Assembly (NCBI RefSeq): GCF_024721155.1 | Contig: NZ_JAHVAP010000001.1 | Span: 558,001-622,000, forward strand | DNA length: 64,000 bases | Reading direction: 5' to 3' | Source of the DNA: Mucilaginibacter phenanthrenivorans | GTDB lineage: Bacteria > Bacteroidota > Bacteroidia > Sphingobacteriales > Sphingobacteriaceae | In this document: positions 16,919 through 29,413 of the stretch, piece after piece | How the letters are laid out: every line of letters begins with the position of its first letter | Numbering within the stretch: the first letter of the stretch is position 1 | Notes under the pieces: model-generated | What the model saw: the letters and a program-made list of their open reading frames with translations, nothing else | Database searches by the model: none | What the model was told of the DNA's origin: nothing | Made by a program: the position numbers and the translations under genes

Positions 16919-19900
16919 TCAATCTTCCGATACTCGGTTGGAAGTACATTGAATTTATCTTTAAACGAACGCGAAAAATAATGGGGTGTAGCGAAGCCAG
17001 CCTCATAAGCTATCTGTGAAATGGTAAGATCAGTTTTAAGCAGCAATACCGCGGCACGGTCTAGTTTATATGATCTGATAAACTCAACGGGCGGAAGGCC
17101 TGTAAGTTCGAATATTTTGGTGTAAAGCGCTCCACGGCTCATGGCCACGTGCTGGCTTAAATCCACAACAGAAAATTTGGGGTTGTTTAAATTATTATCG
17201 ATATAGCTTACTACTTTGGCTAAAAACTTTTCTTTGCTCGATTCAACTTCCATGCCGGTATGTACCACTTTTAATTGCCTTGTATAAGTATTTTTAAGCG
17301 ATGTGTTAAGTTGTAACAAGTTTTTGATTTTTATATTTAAAATCTCAAAGTTAAATGGTTTAGTCAAATAGTCGTTCGCTCCCGATTCAAGTCCTCTTAG
17401 CTGTTCATCCTCGCCGGTACGGGCGGTAAGCATTATAAACGGGATGTGGGTGGTGCGTTTATCAGCTTTAACTTTCCTGCTTAGTGCTATACCGTTCATA
17501 AGCGGCATGGTTATATCGCTGATGATTAAATCGGGGTGGCACGATAGTGCTTTATCCCAACCATCTTCGCCATTTACCGCTTCCACAATTTTGTACCGTG
17601 TTTTTAAATTATCCTTAATATAGTAACGGAACTCATCATTATCTTCCACTATAAGCAATACCGGCATTTCTCCCGCAGCGGATTTGTTATCGGCTTTGGC
17701 AATGATGTCCTGTTCGCAGGTAACTGTTTTAAGCGGCAAACAATTGCTTATGGAATTGTCTGCGAAAACTTCGAGCGGGAGCAATACAGTAAATACCGAT
17801 CCTTTACCTTTTTCACTTTCAACAGAGATGCTGCCATCATGCATTTCAATAAATTCCTTAGTGATTGAAAGCCCGATGCCGGTCCCCGCATTTACTTTAC
17901 CGACGCCGTTATCGCCTGCCTGATAAAACCGCTTAAATATCAACTGTTTTGTATCAGGATCTATACCGATACCGTTATCGCTCACTTTAAATTCCAGTAC
18001 GGTTTTATTTGGCCGGGATGCAGGATGTTGAACGAGGTCGACACAGACTGTACCTCCTGGCAAGGTGAATTTAAAGGCATTTGAAAGAAGGTTAAATAGG
18101 ATCCGTTCTACTTTGTCATGATCAAAGCATACAAACAATTTTTCATGCCGGGTATTAAACTCAAGCCCAATACCGCGCAATTCCGACAAATCATGAAACG
18201 AATCAACAACTCCGCTTATAAAGGAAATTATCTCACCCTCGCTGAGGCTAAGCTTTAATTCATGTTCTTCTAATTTCCGGAAATCTAAAAGCTGATTTAC
18301 TAAATTCAACAGCCGCCGGGCATTTCGTCGTATGACTGCCAGCTGCCCGGTGGTGTGGTCATCTTTATGCTCAGCCAATAACTTATCGGCCGGTGCCATT
18401 ATAAGCGAAATTGGTGTGCGGAACTCATGGCTCAAATTGGTAAGAAACTTAATTTTTAATTGGTCAAGTTCATGTACCCGATCTGCTTCCCTGCGCTCCT
18501 GCTCGATGGCAAGTTTTGCCTTCAATTTGTTAATTCCTCTATGGCGAATATACAGCAGCGCGCCTACCACCGTTAGCACATACAACAAATACGCATACCA
18601 GGTCATCCATATCGGTGGATGGATAACGATACGGATTTGTGTCCCGGTATTGTTCCATATCCCATCGTTATTACAAGCCCTCACCATAAACACGTATTCG
18701 CCGGGATCCAAATTTGTATAATAGGCTGTTGTCGCCGAACCAACATAATTCCAGTTTTTATTGAATTTTTTAAGCATGTAGGCGTATCGGTTTTGCTGCG
18801 GAACCGTAAAATTAATTGCCGAATAACTGATTGAAAAATTTTGCTTGTAATCCAAATCAATTTGCTTTGCTACCGAAATGTTTTGTTTGAGAGGTGAGTG
18901 ATCGCCTGCCGGCACAACGGCATTGTTTACTTTCAAGGCGGTAAAAAATACGGGGGGGACGTTTTTGTTATGATTTACATCCTGCTGTGGGTCAATATAA
19001 TTGAACCCTTCTGCTCCGCCAAAGAAAAACAAACCCTTGCTTGTACGGATACCCGCCCCATCTATAAATGCATCGTTTTGGAGGCCGTTATAAGCGGAAT
19101 AACGCGTAAACTTTTTCAACGCTGCGTTGAATTTGCATATTCCCTTACTGGTGCTAACCCAAATGTTACCGCTTTGATCCTCCAGCAACTTGTGAACTAC
19201 AGGGTCCGGAAGATTTTCTGGTGCCGGATAACTCACCCAATTTTTACGATTGGCGTTGTAGCAGTATAAACCGTCGCCGGCGGTACCTACCCACATGTTC
19301 CGGTCATGATCTTCCAGTAATGAAAATGCCCGATCAACCGCCATTCCGGTATTTTTATTGTCATACACGGTAAACTTTTGGGTACTTGGGTTGAGCACGG
19401 CTATACCACTACCATAGGTTCCAATCCAAATGTTTCCCTGATGGTCTTCTTCAATAGCTCTTATGAAACCATTAACCGGCAAATACCTTTCATCGGCAGA
19501 TACAGGACTTGACACATATTTTAAAAAAGTTTTTGTGCCGGGGTCATATACGTTCACACCGCCGCCATTGGTCCCTATCCAAACCCTTCCTTTGCTGTCT
19601 TCCTTGAAGCAAAAAATTTCGTTCTGGTTGATATGCCTGGCGTCATTTCCTGCAGTTAACTGTTGGTATTGTCCTGTTTTGGTATTGTAGATAAATATCC
19701 CGTCCTGAAAAGTGCCTATCCAAAGCTGCCGGTTCCGGTCCAGCATCATCGTTAATATCGGAAGACCAGCCGAGTTCTTCTTTTTTTTGGCCTTAATGGC
19801 AATATGACTGAACAAGCCTGTTTTTGTATGGAAAAGATTTAATCCTCCACCGTCTGTGCCTACAAATATATCTCCGTCTTTATTCTCGGCGAACGAGGAA

Positions 19901-21036
19901 ACGAATGGCGCGTTTAAGCCGGCAGGATCATAAGCGTTATTTTGCCTGGAGTTAAACAAAGTGAGGTTTTTGTCATACTTATCCACACCTCCCTGGTAAG
20001 TGCCAATCCAATAAATGCCTTGAGGATCGTTATAAATACAGCGGATAGATTTGCTGCTTACGCTAAATTTATCTCTGTCGTCATGGTTATAGCGCTTTAC
20101 TTTTCCGGAAACGGTATTTACAATATTCAACCCGCCCTCGGCACCCACCCAAATATCATCGCCGCTGGCGGCTATACTATAAATAAGGTCACCGCTCAAT
20201 GTACCATTGTCGTCGGCACTGTATTTAAGCGTCCGAAAGGTTTTTAAATCGGACGATAGGGTGCTAAGCCCCCCATTTGTGCCTATCCAAAGTGTATGCC
20301 GGCATTCTGCTATCGTATTTATCCCATCATTTGGGATGCTAGAAGTTTTTTTTTCATCGTGCCGAAAGCATCTAAAATTGTTTGCCGCTTCATTATAAAG
20401 GTATAACCCTTTACCTGTTCCAACCCACATCCGTTGTTGGCTGTCCCTATAGATGGCCAATACAATACCCGGATGAATATCCCCGAATTTGTTTTCGTCG
20501 GACTTGTAGAAAACCTCTCTCCTGGTTTTAGGGTCAAGTACGCACACACCCGTAAGCGTGCCAAGCCAGAGCCGGCCATTTTTATCGCCGTACATTGCCC
20601 TTATATACCTGTCCGCATCTTCCTTGTAGGAGGAAAGTTCTTTGTAAGGTTGAAACTTGTCTTGCGAGCGGTCGAAGAAATATAACCCGCCGCCCATGGT
20701 ACCTACCCAAAGCTTTCCTGCGCCATCTTCATACATACATGTAATCTCCTTTGAGCGATATCCCAATTTATCGGACCGGTCAAAACGGTAGGCCTTATGT
20801 TCCATGCCGTCAAATCTGTCAAGCCCATCGGCTGTTGCAAACCATAAAAATCCGTAACGATCCTTAATAATAGCATTAACCGTATTAGATAGCAAACCAT
20901 CGTGGGAAGTCAATACCGTAAACCGGATCGTTTGGCCATGGCATTGACAGGTTGCGCTAAGCAACGCTGCTACTAATGCAATACAATACATCACTTTAAC
21001 CTGAGTACGCTTGAGTTGTAGTAGAGATATTAACAT
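16897..21036 (-). CDS. Hybrid two-component system regulator (HTCS), xylan cluster
   Basis: The 1379-aa protein has a signal peptide/anchor, about a dozen periplasmic beta-propeller repeats (two seven-bladed propellers, repeated GxLWxGT/GxIWIGT), a Y_Y_Y domain, one transmembrane helix near residue 770 (WYAYLLYVLTVVGALLYI), a HisKA domain (phosphorylated His in LTNLSHEFRTPISL), HATPase (LLSNAFKFT, DNGIGI, GTGIGLS), a receiver domain (Asp in DLIISDITMPLMNG, Lys in YLTKPFN) and an AraC DNA-binding domain at the C-terminus. Such HTCS proteins bind an oligosaccharide directly in the periplasm and switch on the linked cluster. It sits between the esterase/GH43 operon and the divergent GH3-GH95 operon. 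An alternative start is ATG 20991. Confidence 0.93.
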   Translation of the reverse strand: MLISLLQLKRTQVKVMYCIALVAALLSATCQCHGQTIRFTVLTSHDGLLSNTVNAIIKDRYGFLWFATADGLDRFDGMEHKAYRFDRSDKLGYRSKEITCMYEDGAGKLWVGTMGGGLYFFDRSQDKFQPYKELSSYKEDADRYIRAMYGDKNGRLWLGTLTGVCVLDPKTRREVFYKSDENKFGDIHPGIVLAIYRDSQQRMWVGTGKGLYLYNEAANNFRCFRHDEKKTSSIPNDGINTIAECRHTLWIGTNGGLSTLSSDLKTFRTLKYSADDNGTLSGDLIYSIAASGDDIWVGAEGGLNIVNTVSGKVKRYNHDDRDKFSVSSKSIRCIYNDPQGIYWIGTYQGGVDKYDKNLTLFNSRQNNAYDPAGLNAPFVSSFAENKDGDIFVGTDGGGLNLFHTKTGLFSHIAIKAKKKKNSAGLPILTMMLDRNRQLWIGTFQDGIFIYNTKTGQYQQLTAGNDARHINQNEIFCFKEDSKGRVWIGTNGGGVNVYDPGTKTFLKYVSSPVSADERYLPVNGFIRAIEEDHQGNIWIGTYGSGIAVLNPSTQKFTVYDNKNTGMAVDRAFSLLEDHDRNMWVGTAGDGLYCYNANRKNWVSYPAPENLPDPVVHKLLEDQSGNIWVSTSKGICKFNAALKKFTRYSAYNGLQNDAFIDGAGIRTSKGLFFFGGAEGFNYIDPQQDVNHNKNVPPVFFTALKVNNAVVPAGDHSPLKQNISVAKQIDLDYKQNFSISYSAINFTVPQQNRYAYMLKKFNKNWNYVGSATTAYYTNLDPGEYVFMVRACNNDGIWNNTGTQIRIVIHPPIWMTWYAYLLYVLTVVGALLYIRHRGINKLKAKLAIEQERREADRVHELDQLKIKFLTNLSHEFRTPISLIMAPADKLLAEHKDDHTTGQLAVIRRNARRLLNLVNQLLDFRKLEEHELKLSLSEGEIISFISGVVDSFHDLSELRGIGLEFNTRHEKLFVCFDHDKVERILFNLLSNAFKFTLPGGTVCVDLVQHPASRPNKTVLEFKVSDNGIGIDPDTKQLIFKRFYQAGDNGVGKVNAGTGIGLSITKEFIEMHDGSISVESEKGKGSVFTVLLPLEVFADNSISNCLPLKTVTCEQDIIAKADNKSAAGEMPVLLIVEDNDEFRYYIKDNLKTRYKIVEAVNGEDGWDKALSCHPDLIISDITMPLMNGIALSRKVKADKRTTHIPFIMLTARTGEDEQLRGLESGANDYLTKPFNFEILNIKIKNLLQLNTSLKNTYTRQLKVVHTGMEVESSKEKFLAKVVSYIDNNLNNPKFSVVDLSQHVAMSRGALYTKIFELTGLPPVEFIRSYKLDRAAVLLLKTDLTISQIAYEAGFATPHYFSRSFKDKFNVLPTEYRKIEKNSIMA

Positions 21037-21197
21037 GGCAAGGCTGTTATTTTAAATGGTACAGGCAATCCCTTTATCAGAAGATAAGTATGCCAATAAT
21101 TTAATTATTTAGAACAATGGTTTATAAAGGTTCGGCTGCCAACTAAAGGTATGATGGCGTACCCACAGTGTAAATTTAAAGTTTAAAATCCGATTCG

Positions 21198-21209
21198 GCA
21201 ATCGATTGC
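21198..21209. promoter_or_regulatory. LacI-type palindrome upstream of GH3
   Basis: GCAATCGATTGC is a perfect 12-bp palindrome with a central CG, the usual form of LacI/GalR-family operators. The same 12 bp, plus the next base A, occur at 60874-60886 upstream of the second SusC gene. No LacI-type gene is in the window. Confidence 0.5.
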
Positions 21210-21300
21210 AGAAAAAAAATATTCGACATTTTTTATGCCTATTTCAACCAAAGTGTTCAGTTACTCAACATTTGTGGCATATCAAGTTCTATTTTCAAAA

Positions 21301-21308
21301 TACATTTG
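21301..21308 (+). promoter_or_regulatory. Possible Bacteroidota -7 element for the GH3 operon
   Basis: TACATTTG matches the TAnnTTTG -7 consensus. The nearest upstream TTTG (21271-21274) is 26 bases away, longer than the usual 19-21, so the -33 element is uncertain. It would place the transcript start about 40 bases before ATG 21354, arguing against earlier starts. Confidence 0.35.
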
Positions 21309-21353
21309 ACCCACATGGATTGGCCGCTAATTAAATCACTGATTACATTAAAC

Positions 21354-23951
21354 ATGATGGACCTGAAGAAAAACTTAGTTACTTCTATATTGATCGTATG
21401 CGGCTCCTGCGCCTCTGCGCAAAAGCTACCATACCAAAACCCTAATTTACCATCGGCGATAAGAGCAAAAGACTTAGTATCCAGGCTGACGCTTAAAGAA
21501 AAAGTGACATTGATGAAGGATGTTTCAGACGCTATCCCCAGGTTAGGGATTAAAAAATTCAACTGGTGGAGCGAAGCCTTGCATGGTTATGCCAACCAGG
21601 GCCCGGTTTCGGTTTTTCCCGAACCCGTTGGTATGGCCGCATCATTTGATGATCAGCTGGTTTTCAACGTTTTTGATGCGGTTTCCGACGAAGCACGGGC
21701 AAAAAATAATGCGTATAAAAAACAAGGCGAAAGCCAGCGCTTCCATGACTTATCTGTGTGGACGCCAAACGTAAACATTTTCCGCGATCCGCGCTGGGGG
21801 CGGGGGCAGGAGACCTACGGCGAAGATCCATATTTAACCTCGCGCATGGGTGTACAGGTGGTGCGCGGTTTACAAGGCCCGGCAGCTGCCAAATACCGAA
21901 AATTGCTCGCTTGCGCCAAGCACTTCGCGGTACATTCCGGGCCAGAGTCAACCCGTCATCAACTTAATATAACAAATGTTGAACCGCGCGATTTGTGGGA
22001 AACGTATCTTCCGGCTTTTAAAGCCCTGGTACAACAGGCTGACGTAAGGGAAGTTATGTGTGCTTATCAGCGCATTGATGATGAGCCCTGCTGTGGTAAC
22101 AGCAGGCTATTAGGCCAGATATTACGCAATGACTGGGGCTTTAAGTACCTTGTTGTTTCTGATTGTGGTGCCATAACCGACTTCTACCGTAGCCATCATT
22201 CATCGTCAGATGCCGCGCACGCTTCAGCAAAAGCTGTGCTTTCGGGTACCGATGTTGAGTGCGTCGGTTACGCATTTGATAAGATACCTGAGGCGGTTGC
22301 CCATGGGCTAATTAAAGAAAAGGATATCAATACGAGCGTAATCCGTCTGATGACACAGCGCTTTGAGCTTGGCGAGATGGACAAGGACGAACTGGTACCC
22401 TGGACCAAAATTCCAATGTCTGTAGTTAACTCCGAAGCACATCAAAAGCTTGCCCTTCAAATGGGCCGGGAAGCCATGACGTTGCTGCAAAATAAAAATA
22501 ACATTTTGCCGCTCAGCAAAACGTTGCAAAAAATCGCAGTTATAGGCCCTAACGCCAATAATTCGCAAATGCTTTGGGGAAACTATAATGGCACCCCAAC
22601 TAATACCATAAATATCTTAGATGGCATTAAGGCTAAATTAAGCGCCGGACAAGTTATCTACGACCAGGCCTGTGACTTAACCGATGATAAAATCACGTTA
22701 AACGGATTCGATCAATCAGCTATTGACGGCAAACAAGGCATTCGCGCTACTTATTGGAACAACCGGACTTTTGAAGGGCCGGCGGTAATTACCGGTCAAA
22801 TAACTAACCCTATTTCACTTACAACATTGGGTGCACACCAGTTTGCCCAGGGCGTTAGCCTCGAAAACTTTTCGGCAAAATATGAAACTACCTATACGCC
22901 AACTGTTAGCGATGAAATTGTATTCAAGTTGGAGGGGACTGGCTCTGCCGAACTCTTTATTGATGATAAATCGGTGTTGAGGACAGGCAGCTGGCGGGCA
23001 ATACCTACACGTTATACCTTGCATGCAGCAGCCGGCAAAGCGTATAAAATAGAAGTGCGTTACAAGCAATTAAATAACTGGGATGCGAGTTTGGGCTTTA
23101 CCTACGGCAAAGAAATCCCGGTAACTTTCGATAAATTGGTTGATAAAGTAAAGGATGCTGAAGTAGTTATTTTTGTTGGCGGCATATCGCCGCGACTTGA
23201 AGGGGAGGAAATGCCTATTTCTTTACCAGGGTTTAAGGGCGGTGACCGCACTGATATTGAATTGCCTGCTATACAGCGCAGTTGTATTGCAGCATTAAAG
23301 AAGGCAGGTAAAAAAGTTGTTTTTGTGAATTGCTCGGGCTCGGCAGTGGCAATGGTTCCCGAAACGGAAAACTGCGATGCCATTTTGCAGGCATGGTATA
23401 GCGGTGAACAAGGCGGACAGGCAGTTGCCGATGTGCTTTTTGGCGACTACAACCCGGCGGGCCATTTACCGATCACCTTTTACAAAAATGTACAGCAACT
23501 TCCTGATTTTAGCGAATACTCCATGAAGGGGCGCACCTATCGGTATATGACATCCGAACCATTGTTTCCATTCGGTTTCGGCTTAACGTATACAACATTT
23601 AACGTTGGCGATGCCTTAGCCAGCAAAACCCAAATACTTAAAACTGAAGGCGTACAATTGACCGTGCCTGTTGCCAATACGGGAAAGCGCGATGGAACAG
23701 AAGTGTTGCAAGTGTATGTGCGGAAATTAAATGACTGGGCTGCGCCAGTAAAAACGTTGCGCGCATTTAAACGGATACAATTATCATCAGGAGCAAAAGA
23801 GATGATAAAAATAGATCTGCCCGCAAAAACCTTTGAGTTTTTTGACCCCACTGACGCGGTAATAAAAGTAACGCCCGGCGAGTATGAATTACTTTATGGA
23901 GAAAGCTCGGATAATAAAGATCTGAAAATTATAAAGATCAAAATCATATAA
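21354..23951 (+). CDS. GH3 beta-xylosidase with PA14 insertion
   Basis: The frame opens at TTG 21306, but the ATG pair 21354/21357 gives the signal peptide MDLKKNLVTSILIVCGSCASA. The 865-aa protein has the GH3 TIM-barrel domain (WTPNVNIFRDPRWGRGQETY, nucleophile Asp in LVVSDCGAITDF), then the second alpha/beta domain interrupted by a PA14-type insertion (IRATYWNNRTFEGP ... ELFIDDKSVLRT), and a C-terminal fibronectin-type domain (FPFGFGLTYTTF). This architecture is typical of Bacteroidota xylan 1,4-beta-xylosidases. It would release xylose from the ends of xylo-oligosaccharides. It is first in a plus-strand operon with GH8, the double esterase, CE6, GH10 and GH95, divergent from the HTCS. Confidence 0.92.
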   Translation: MMDLKKNLVTSILIVCGSCASAQKLPYQNPNLPSAIRAKDLVSRLTLKEKVTLMKDVSDAIPRLGIKKFNWWSEALHGYANQGPVSVFPEPVGMAASFDDQLVFNVFDAVSDEARAKNNAYKKQGESQRFHDLSVWTPNVNIFRDPRWGRGQETYGEDPYLTSRMGVQVVRGLQGPAAAKYRKLLACAKHFAVHSGPESTRHQLNITNVEPRDLWETYLPAFKALVQQADVREVMCAYQRIDDEPCCGNSRLLGQILRNDWGFKYLVVSDCGAITDFYRSHHSSSDAAHASAKAVLSGTDVECVGYAFDKIPEAVAHGLIKEKDINTSVIRLMTQRFELGEMDKDELVPWTKIPMSVVNSEAHQKLALQMGREAMTLLQNKNNILPLSKTLQKIAVIGPNANNSQMLWGNYNGTPTNTINILDGIKAKLSAGQVIYDQACDLTDDKITLNGFDQSAIDGKQGIRATYWNNRTFEGPAVITGQITNPISLTTLGAHQFAQGVSLENFSAKYETTYTPTVSDEIVFKLEGTGSAELFIDDKSVLRTGSWRAIPTRYTLHAAAGKAYKIEVRYKQLNNWDASLGFTYGKEIPVTFDKLVDKVKDAEVVIFVGGISPRLEGEEMPISLPGFKGGDRTDIELPAIQRSCIAALKKAGKKVVFVNCSGSAVAMVPETENCDAILQAWYSGEQGGQAVADVLFGDYNPAGHLPITFYKNVQQLPDFSEYSMKGRTYRYMTSEPLFPFGFGLTYTTFNVGDALASKTQILKTEGVQLTVPVANTGKRDGTEVLQVYVRKLNDWAAPVKTLRAFKRIQLSSGAKEMIKIDLPAKTFEFFDPTDAVIKVTPGEYELLYGESSDNKDLKIIKIKII

Positions 23952-23974
23952 ACAAATCGCTATTTAATTAAAAT

Positions 23975-25255
23975 ATGAATATAAGAAAATTAGTGCCTTT
24001 ATATTTAATGGCTATCGCATGGCCCGTTTTTGCAAATTGCCAAAGCCACAAGGCTTCAAAAAAAATGCAGGGTAGGGGCGCAGTTGTATCCGGCAAGTAT
24101 CCTAATCTTTTAAACGAAGCAGGTTATACCAAGGCCGACATTGACAGCAAGGTGGCAAAGGCGTATCACGATGTGTTTGAAGGCCCTGATAAGGTTTATT
24201 TTGAGGTAGGCGATTCCATGGCCTATGTGTCTGATGTTAAAAACCACGATGCCCGGACAGAGGGCCTTTCGTACGGTATGATGATAGCTGTTCAGTTGAA
24301 CAAAAAAGATGTTTTTGACCGGATCTGGCGATGGTCGAAGAAATTTCTTCAGCACCAGGACGGGCCACGGGAAGGCTACTTTGCCTGGAGCATTAATCCT
24401 GTAACAATGAAGCGTAATTCGGAGGGTTCTGCCTCCGACGGGGAGTTGTATTTTGTTACCGATTTGCTTTTTGCCGCCAACCGCTGGGGAAATAATACAG
24501 GCATTAATTATTACGCGGAGGCCAGAAGGATACTGGATTTGATGTGGAAAAAAGACGGTACAGGCAATATCCATTCGATAATAAATATGGAGTCAAAACA
24601 AATTTCCTTTGTACCCGAAGGTAAAGGGTATGAATGGACTGATCCATCGTACGATTTGCCTGCATTTTACGAAGTATGGGCGCTTTATGCGAAAGATGGC
24701 CACGAACAATTTTACCGGGATTGTGCCGACACGGCAAGGGTGTTTTTACACCGGGCTTGTGACCCTGTAACCGGCCTTAATCCTGATAACAGCGAGTTTA
24801 GTGGCAAACCGCGTACCTGGGGCCAAATGAAGCCGGCCTTCCGCTTCGACTCCTGGCGGGTACCTATGAATATCGCGATGGATTATGTTTGGTTCGGGAA
24901 AGATAAAATGTGGCAGCAAGCTTATGCAAAACGCATCCAAAATTTTCTGCGCTCAAAAGGCATCAACGATTTCGACGATCAGTTTAACACTGATGGCACT
25001 GCACCTGAATTTGTGCTACCGGCAGGTGGTGTAAAAAAATTACGGCACTCGCTGGGTTTGGTAGCGACATCGGCTGCAGCCTCGCTGATGATTACCGACA
25101 ATACAAAATTCGATTTTGTACGCCCGCTTTGGAGCGCCAGGCTGGAACCTTATCCGGATAGTTATTTCGATCCGTATTATGATGGTTTACTATACGTATT
25201 CAGCCTGATGCATCTCAGCGGCAAATACCAGTTGATACAGCCACAAACAATTTGA
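23975..25255 (+). CDS. GH8 reducing-end xylose-releasing exo-oligoxylanase
   Basis: The 426-aa product has a signal peptide followed by a GH8 (alpha/alpha)6 barrel. The catalytic acid Glu is in DARTEGLSYGMMIAVQLN and the base region reads SEGSASDGELYFVTDLLFAA. These match reducing-end xylosidases (Rex) of GH8, which remove one xylose from the reducing end of oligosaccharides of three or more units. It lies 23 bases after the GH3 gene; together they degrade oligosaccharides from both ends. The signal peptide (ending in the region ANCQSHKAS) could be lipoprotein type. Confidence 0.9.
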   Translation: MNIRKLVPLYLMAIAWPVFANCQSHKASKKMQGRGAVVSGKYPNLLNEAGYTKADIDSKVAKAYHDVFEGPDKVYFEVGDSMAYVSDVKNHDARTEGLSYGMMIAVQLNKKDVFDRIWRWSKKFLQHQDGPREGYFAWSINPVTMKRNSEGSASDGELYFVTDLLFAANRWGNNTGINYYAEARRILDLMWKKDGTGNIHSIINMESKQISFVPEGKGYEWTDPSYDLPAFYEVWALYAKDGHEQFYRDCADTARVFLHRACDPVTGLNPDNSEFSGKPRTWGQMKPAFRFDSWRVPMNIAMDYVWFGKDKMWQQAYAKRIQNFLRSKGINDFDDQFNTDGTAPEFVLPAGGVKKLRHSLGLVATSAAASLMITDNTKFDFVRPLWSARLEPYPDSYFDPYYDGLLYVFSLMHLSGKYQLIQPQTI

Positions 25256-25266
25256 AATTCTATTAA

Positions 25267-28113
<2,847 letters not shown>

Positions 28114-28116
28114 ACA

Positions 28117-28131
28117 TCAGGCTTTGCCTGA
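28117..28131. repeat. Short hairpin between CE6 and GH10 genes
   Basis: TCAGGCTTTGCCTGA is a six-base-pair stem with a three-base loop and no T-tract. It may be an intra-operon processing or stability element. Confidence 0.3.
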
Positions 28132-28190
28132 CGGGCTGATCATACGATAGTTGGACACATTGATAAAAACAAAAAAAGCAATTAAAAATT

Positions 28191-29393
28191 ATGGATTTTC
28201 TCACTTTAATAAAAAAAACAAGTCCAGCCCTAATGTACCTGACAATCACACTAAGCATTTTATTTTTTGTTCAATGTACGTCAAAGCATCAGGTAACAGC
28301 AGCTTCCCTGGTTGGTACAGCTACTGGTAAAGGCTTAAAAGATTATTATAAAGATTATTTTCCAATTGGTGTGGCAGTAAGCATGGCCTCGTTGCACGGG
28401 CCCGACTCTGCTTTAATTGTGGAGGAATTTAACAGTGTAACGCCAGAGAATGATATGAAGATGGGGCCGATACACCCATCCGAAAATGTTTATAATTGGA
28501 AAAATGCCGACGCTATTGTTGATTTTGCTGTGAGCCGGCACATCAGAATACGCGGCCACAATTTATGTTGGCATAACCAGGAAGCCGGATGGATGTTTAA
28601 GGGGCCGAACGGCGAACCTGCAACTAAAGAATTGCTTTTACAACGTTTAAAAGACCATATTTTTGCTGTAGCCGGAAGGTATAAGGGCAAAATTTACGCG
28701 TGGGATGTTGTAAATGAGGCGGTTGATGACAGTGACGATACCACGCAGGTATATCGTAAAAGCAATTGGTACAAAATATGCAATGGCCCTGATTTTATCG
28801 ATTCGGCCTTTAAGTATGCACATGAAGCCGACCCGGATGCGAAATTATACTACAATGACTATAACAGCGAACATCCCGTAAAAAGAGAGAAAATATTTAA
28901 GCTGCTGCAGAAATTGATTGCCGGCCACGCACCTATTGATGGCGTTGGGATGCAGGCACATTGGAAATTGAATGATCCGTCGCCCGACGAATTACGTAAA
29001 GCCCTGGACGAAGTGACGTCACTGGGTTTAAAGGTACAGTTTACCGAAATGGATATTACCATACGTTTGCCTAAGCCAAACCCCGCTTCCGGCACAATGC
29101 CCGCCGCAACGGCAGTCCCCGACTCAGGTTACACTCCCCTGGCAGAAGCCAAACAAATTGCCCAATACAAAATGGCGTTCGATATTTTCCGGAAATATAA
29201 GAGGTTTATAACAGGCGTTACCTTCTGGAATGTGTCCGATCGGTCAAGCTGGTTAGACGGGAGGGGAGGAGGACTTATGGGAGGTGCCGCAGCCGGCGCG
29301 AATACGCCCCGCGTTGTTAGAAAAGCCTACCCTTTATTGTTTGACGAAAACAGGCAACGCAAAAAGGCCTACTGGGCTGTTGTGAATTTTTAA
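28191..29393 (+). CDS. GH10 endo-1,4-beta-xylanase
   Basis: The 400-aa enzyme has the classical GH10 features: NSVTPENDMKMGPIHP, RGHNLCWHNQ, acid/base Glu176 in WDVVNEAVDD, and nucleophile Glu286 in QFTEMDITIR. It cuts the xylan backbone internally. The N-terminus has a hydrophobic segment ending FFVQCTSK, so it may be a lipoprotein anchored to the outer membrane, although the lipobox is not canonical. The catalytic domain has no extra binding module. It is the only endoxylanase in the window and therefore the central backbone cutter. Confidence 0.93.
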   Translation: MDFLTLIKKTSPALMYLTITLSILFFVQCTSKHQVTAASLVGTATGKGLKDYYKDYFPIGVAVSMASLHGPDSALIVEEFNSVTPENDMKMGPIHPSENVYNWKNADAIVDFAVSRHIRIRGHNLCWHNQEAGWMFKGPNGEPATKELLLQRLKDHIFAVAGRYKGKIYAWDVVNEAVDDSDDTTQVYRKSNWYKICNGPDFIDSAFKYAHEADPDAKLYYNDYNSEHPVKREKIFKLLQKLIAGHAPIDGVGMQAHWKLNDPSPDELRKALDEVTSLGLKVQFTEMDITIRLPKPNPASGTMPAATAVPDSGYTPLAEAKQIAQYKMAFDIFRKYKRFITGVTFWNVSDRSSWLDGRGGGLMGGAAAGANTPRVVRKAYPLLFDENRQRKKAYWAVVNF

Positions 29394-29413
29394 CCAGTAA
29401 CAAACCCTAATAT